Positions 32,934-34,570 of a stretch of 34,570 nt of DNA are shown here, piece by piece. The position numbers and the translations under genes were made by a program. Origin of the DNA: Mnemiopsis leidyi (Eukaryota > Ctenophora > Tentaculata > Lobata > Bolinopsidae); assembly GCA_000226015.1 (NCBI GenBank), contig JH152947.1, positions 34,924 to 69,493 on the forward strand, read 5' to 3'. Positions within the stretch are counted from its first letter, which is position 1. The number at the start of each line of letters is the position of its first letter. A model generated the notes under the pieces. The model was given only the letters and a program-made list of their open reading frames with translations, made no database searches and had not been told where the DNA came from.

Positions 32934-34169
32934 CTAAAAGTATAGCATTATAGTAATGACAATCTAGTAAAATGGACAAAATTCTTATTCAACGATTGAG
33001 TCAGATTAGACCGAAAAATAAGAGTTAAGACTGCATACTGCATAGTGCATAACAGTTCATGCAGTTACAGCCTTTGATTGTTCGTTTTAGGCGCGCACAT
33101 GTGGTGCGCGCTTAAAACCGCGCAAATCACCAAACTAGCTGCCGAAAATTCAATTCAGCCCGGGCCTATAACTTAAGGAGATCGCGGCAGGAGTACTGGC
33201 CAGTAGATGATTCCTCAAATTGGAAACATTTCGTTTGGCCAAGAAAATAGTTCCCACGTGTCTGGTTGGTGTTCAGATGTAGACGGGAGCTGCTTTAGGA
33301 AGTTTCGGTGTCTTTGGAATGTTCATATCTCAGTAATTAGCAAACTGCACAAACTGTCAGTATACAATACACAGGGCATATGAAAACATTTTCCATTGCT
33401 TTACCTACAACATAGAGGCTACCCCCTGTCAGATATAAACAGACAACTACAAGGCAGGAAACATCACTGGTGCAGGCTTCTAATTTTTGATAGCAGACAC
33501 AAAACAACACACAGCTAGCTACCTGCTAATGATTAAGAAAGCTGTTCTCATTCGAATCAGGAATAACTTCGGTTCATTTCTTGATGAAAATTTCAGGACT
33601 TTTTAATGATGAATAAAAGATGATGCCTATTAAGTTTCAAGATGATACGAGCTATTTTGACGACTTTGTAATTTTTGAAAATTTTTGCATATCAAGCAAA
33701 AATGGCTCATCCTCACCTTTCCAAAACTCAATAGATCTCATCAGCTGTCATGAAAACATCCTGAAAGTTTTATCAATAAATATTGACCAGAACTGGAGCT
33801 ATGGGCAATTTTATTTTCTGTTTATTTAGCAAATTACCGTTCTAGGCTAATAGTGTGTGGCACTATTATTTGGGACAGGACGTTGGTTGGGCAAACCTCT
33901 TACCTCTGAAGGTCAGCAGGGCCAAGGTTGTCAGGCAGTGGTTGTGGGGCCTGATGTTCTAGGACAACGGCCTTCATGTTTACTATTCCTAATCAACATG
34001 CCATTTATTTACACAAACAACAATAAACGAAACTTGAGCTAAAAATAAGGATAAACATAAAGTCATCATTAACAGCAAATGGTTAAAAATGTCGTACAAT
34101 TATCCTCATAGTGGCCACATTTTATTATAAATGTCCAAAATGACTATTGTACAGACATCGGGCACATTG
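32934..34169. other. Gap upstream of the coiled-coil gene
   Basis: No supported gene. A GC-rich palindrome GCGCGCACATGTGGTGCGCGC lies near 33092-33113 and a CACGTG at 33255. The 69-codon plus frame at 33620-33829 has no recognisable domain. Confidence 0.4.
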
Positions 34170-34420
34170 GAATCAACTATTAACATCAAAATAAATTTCC
34201 AATTACCCTCACACTCTTCTCCAGGTTACCATCTACGCGCGCGCGCTGCACGCTGTTACAAGACAAAATATCGGCCTGGAGTAAGAGTGAGGGTAACTTT
34301 GATTTTTAAATTAGTGATTCTTGACCTCAAAAGTACCACAAAATTGGTAAACAACATTGGAAATTCCTCTTTCATTTACTTGTGGACTTATTGAGGGTAA
34401 TTTACAGAAATTTATTTTCT
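34170..34420. mobile_element. Foldback (nested inverted repeats)
   Basis: Inner arms 34203-34225 (TTACCCTCACACTCTTCTCC...) and 34275-34296 (...GAGTAAGAGTGAGGGTAA) are reverse complements around a 49-bp CGCG-rich spacer. An outer pair, AAATAAATTTCCAATTACCC at 34188 and GAGGGTAATTTACAGAAATT at 34393, pairs again. Further weak pairing (TTGGAAT/ATTCCAA) extends outward. It is probably a non-autonomous foldback transposon. No target duplication was identified. Confidence 0.45.
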
Positions 34421-34570
34421 ATGTCATTCCAAAACAATAAAATTTACCCTCCTTTGGCCTCTATCTCGAGAACGCAGGGTCATATTGACTCAAACTTGGT
34501 TTTAACTTTCATATGTTAACTTTTGTCATCCTTGAAGTATCTATGTATTAAACTGTGACCCCCACCTTTA

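Overview
The window is nuclear DNA from an invertebrate animal. It holds spliceosomal introns with GT..AG ends, a RUNX transcription factor gene, a paired-class homeobox gene, long AT-rich gaps and decayed transposons. I cannot fix the phylum. Four genes were reconstructed exon by exon, and in three of them every splice phase and the total coding length agree.

Layout: (1) 1-1100 holds short repeats, an inverted repeat and one unassigned open frame. (2) 1101-4569, minus strand, is a P5B-type ATPase (ATP13A2/3-like polyamine pump family). It has one 2.88-kb exon plus two homologous, same-phase downstream exons that look mutually exclusive; the last membrane helices lie beyond what I could find. 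(3) 4570-12032 is gene-free as far as I can see, with a tRNA-derived SINE, a GC-rich foldback, a hAT-type MITE with an 8-bp target duplication and a GIY-YIG (Penelope-like) remnant. (4) 12033-25067, plus strand, is a complete RUNX gene: 5 coding exons, 403 aa, Runt domain on exons 1-3, C-terminal WRPY. Its last intron is 10.3 kb, rich in CACGTG, RUNX-type and GATA motifs. (5) 26305-28469, minus strand and convergent with RUNX, is a complete Q50 paired-like homeobox gene: 4 coding exons, 208 aa, with an eh1-like repressor motif. A 15-bp minisatellite that copies the exon-intron junction sits at the start of the intron splitting its homeodomain. (6) 30816-32933, minus strand, is a 6-exon gene for a 310-aa coiled-coil protein (possibly CCDC15-like). 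(7) 32934-34570 has no recognised gene and holds a foldback near the end.

RUNX carries the WRPY tail and the homeobox protein an eh1-like motif, both known Groucho/TLE-recruiting peptides; that these two neighbours act together is only inference. All four genes have a consensus 3' splice site 3-36 nt upstream of the start codon, so each has either a 5'-UTR intron or a trans-spliced leader.

The two most unusual items are the tandem array of in-frame 5' splice sites inside the homeobox and the paired alternative exons of the P5B ATPase, separated by only 43 nt.
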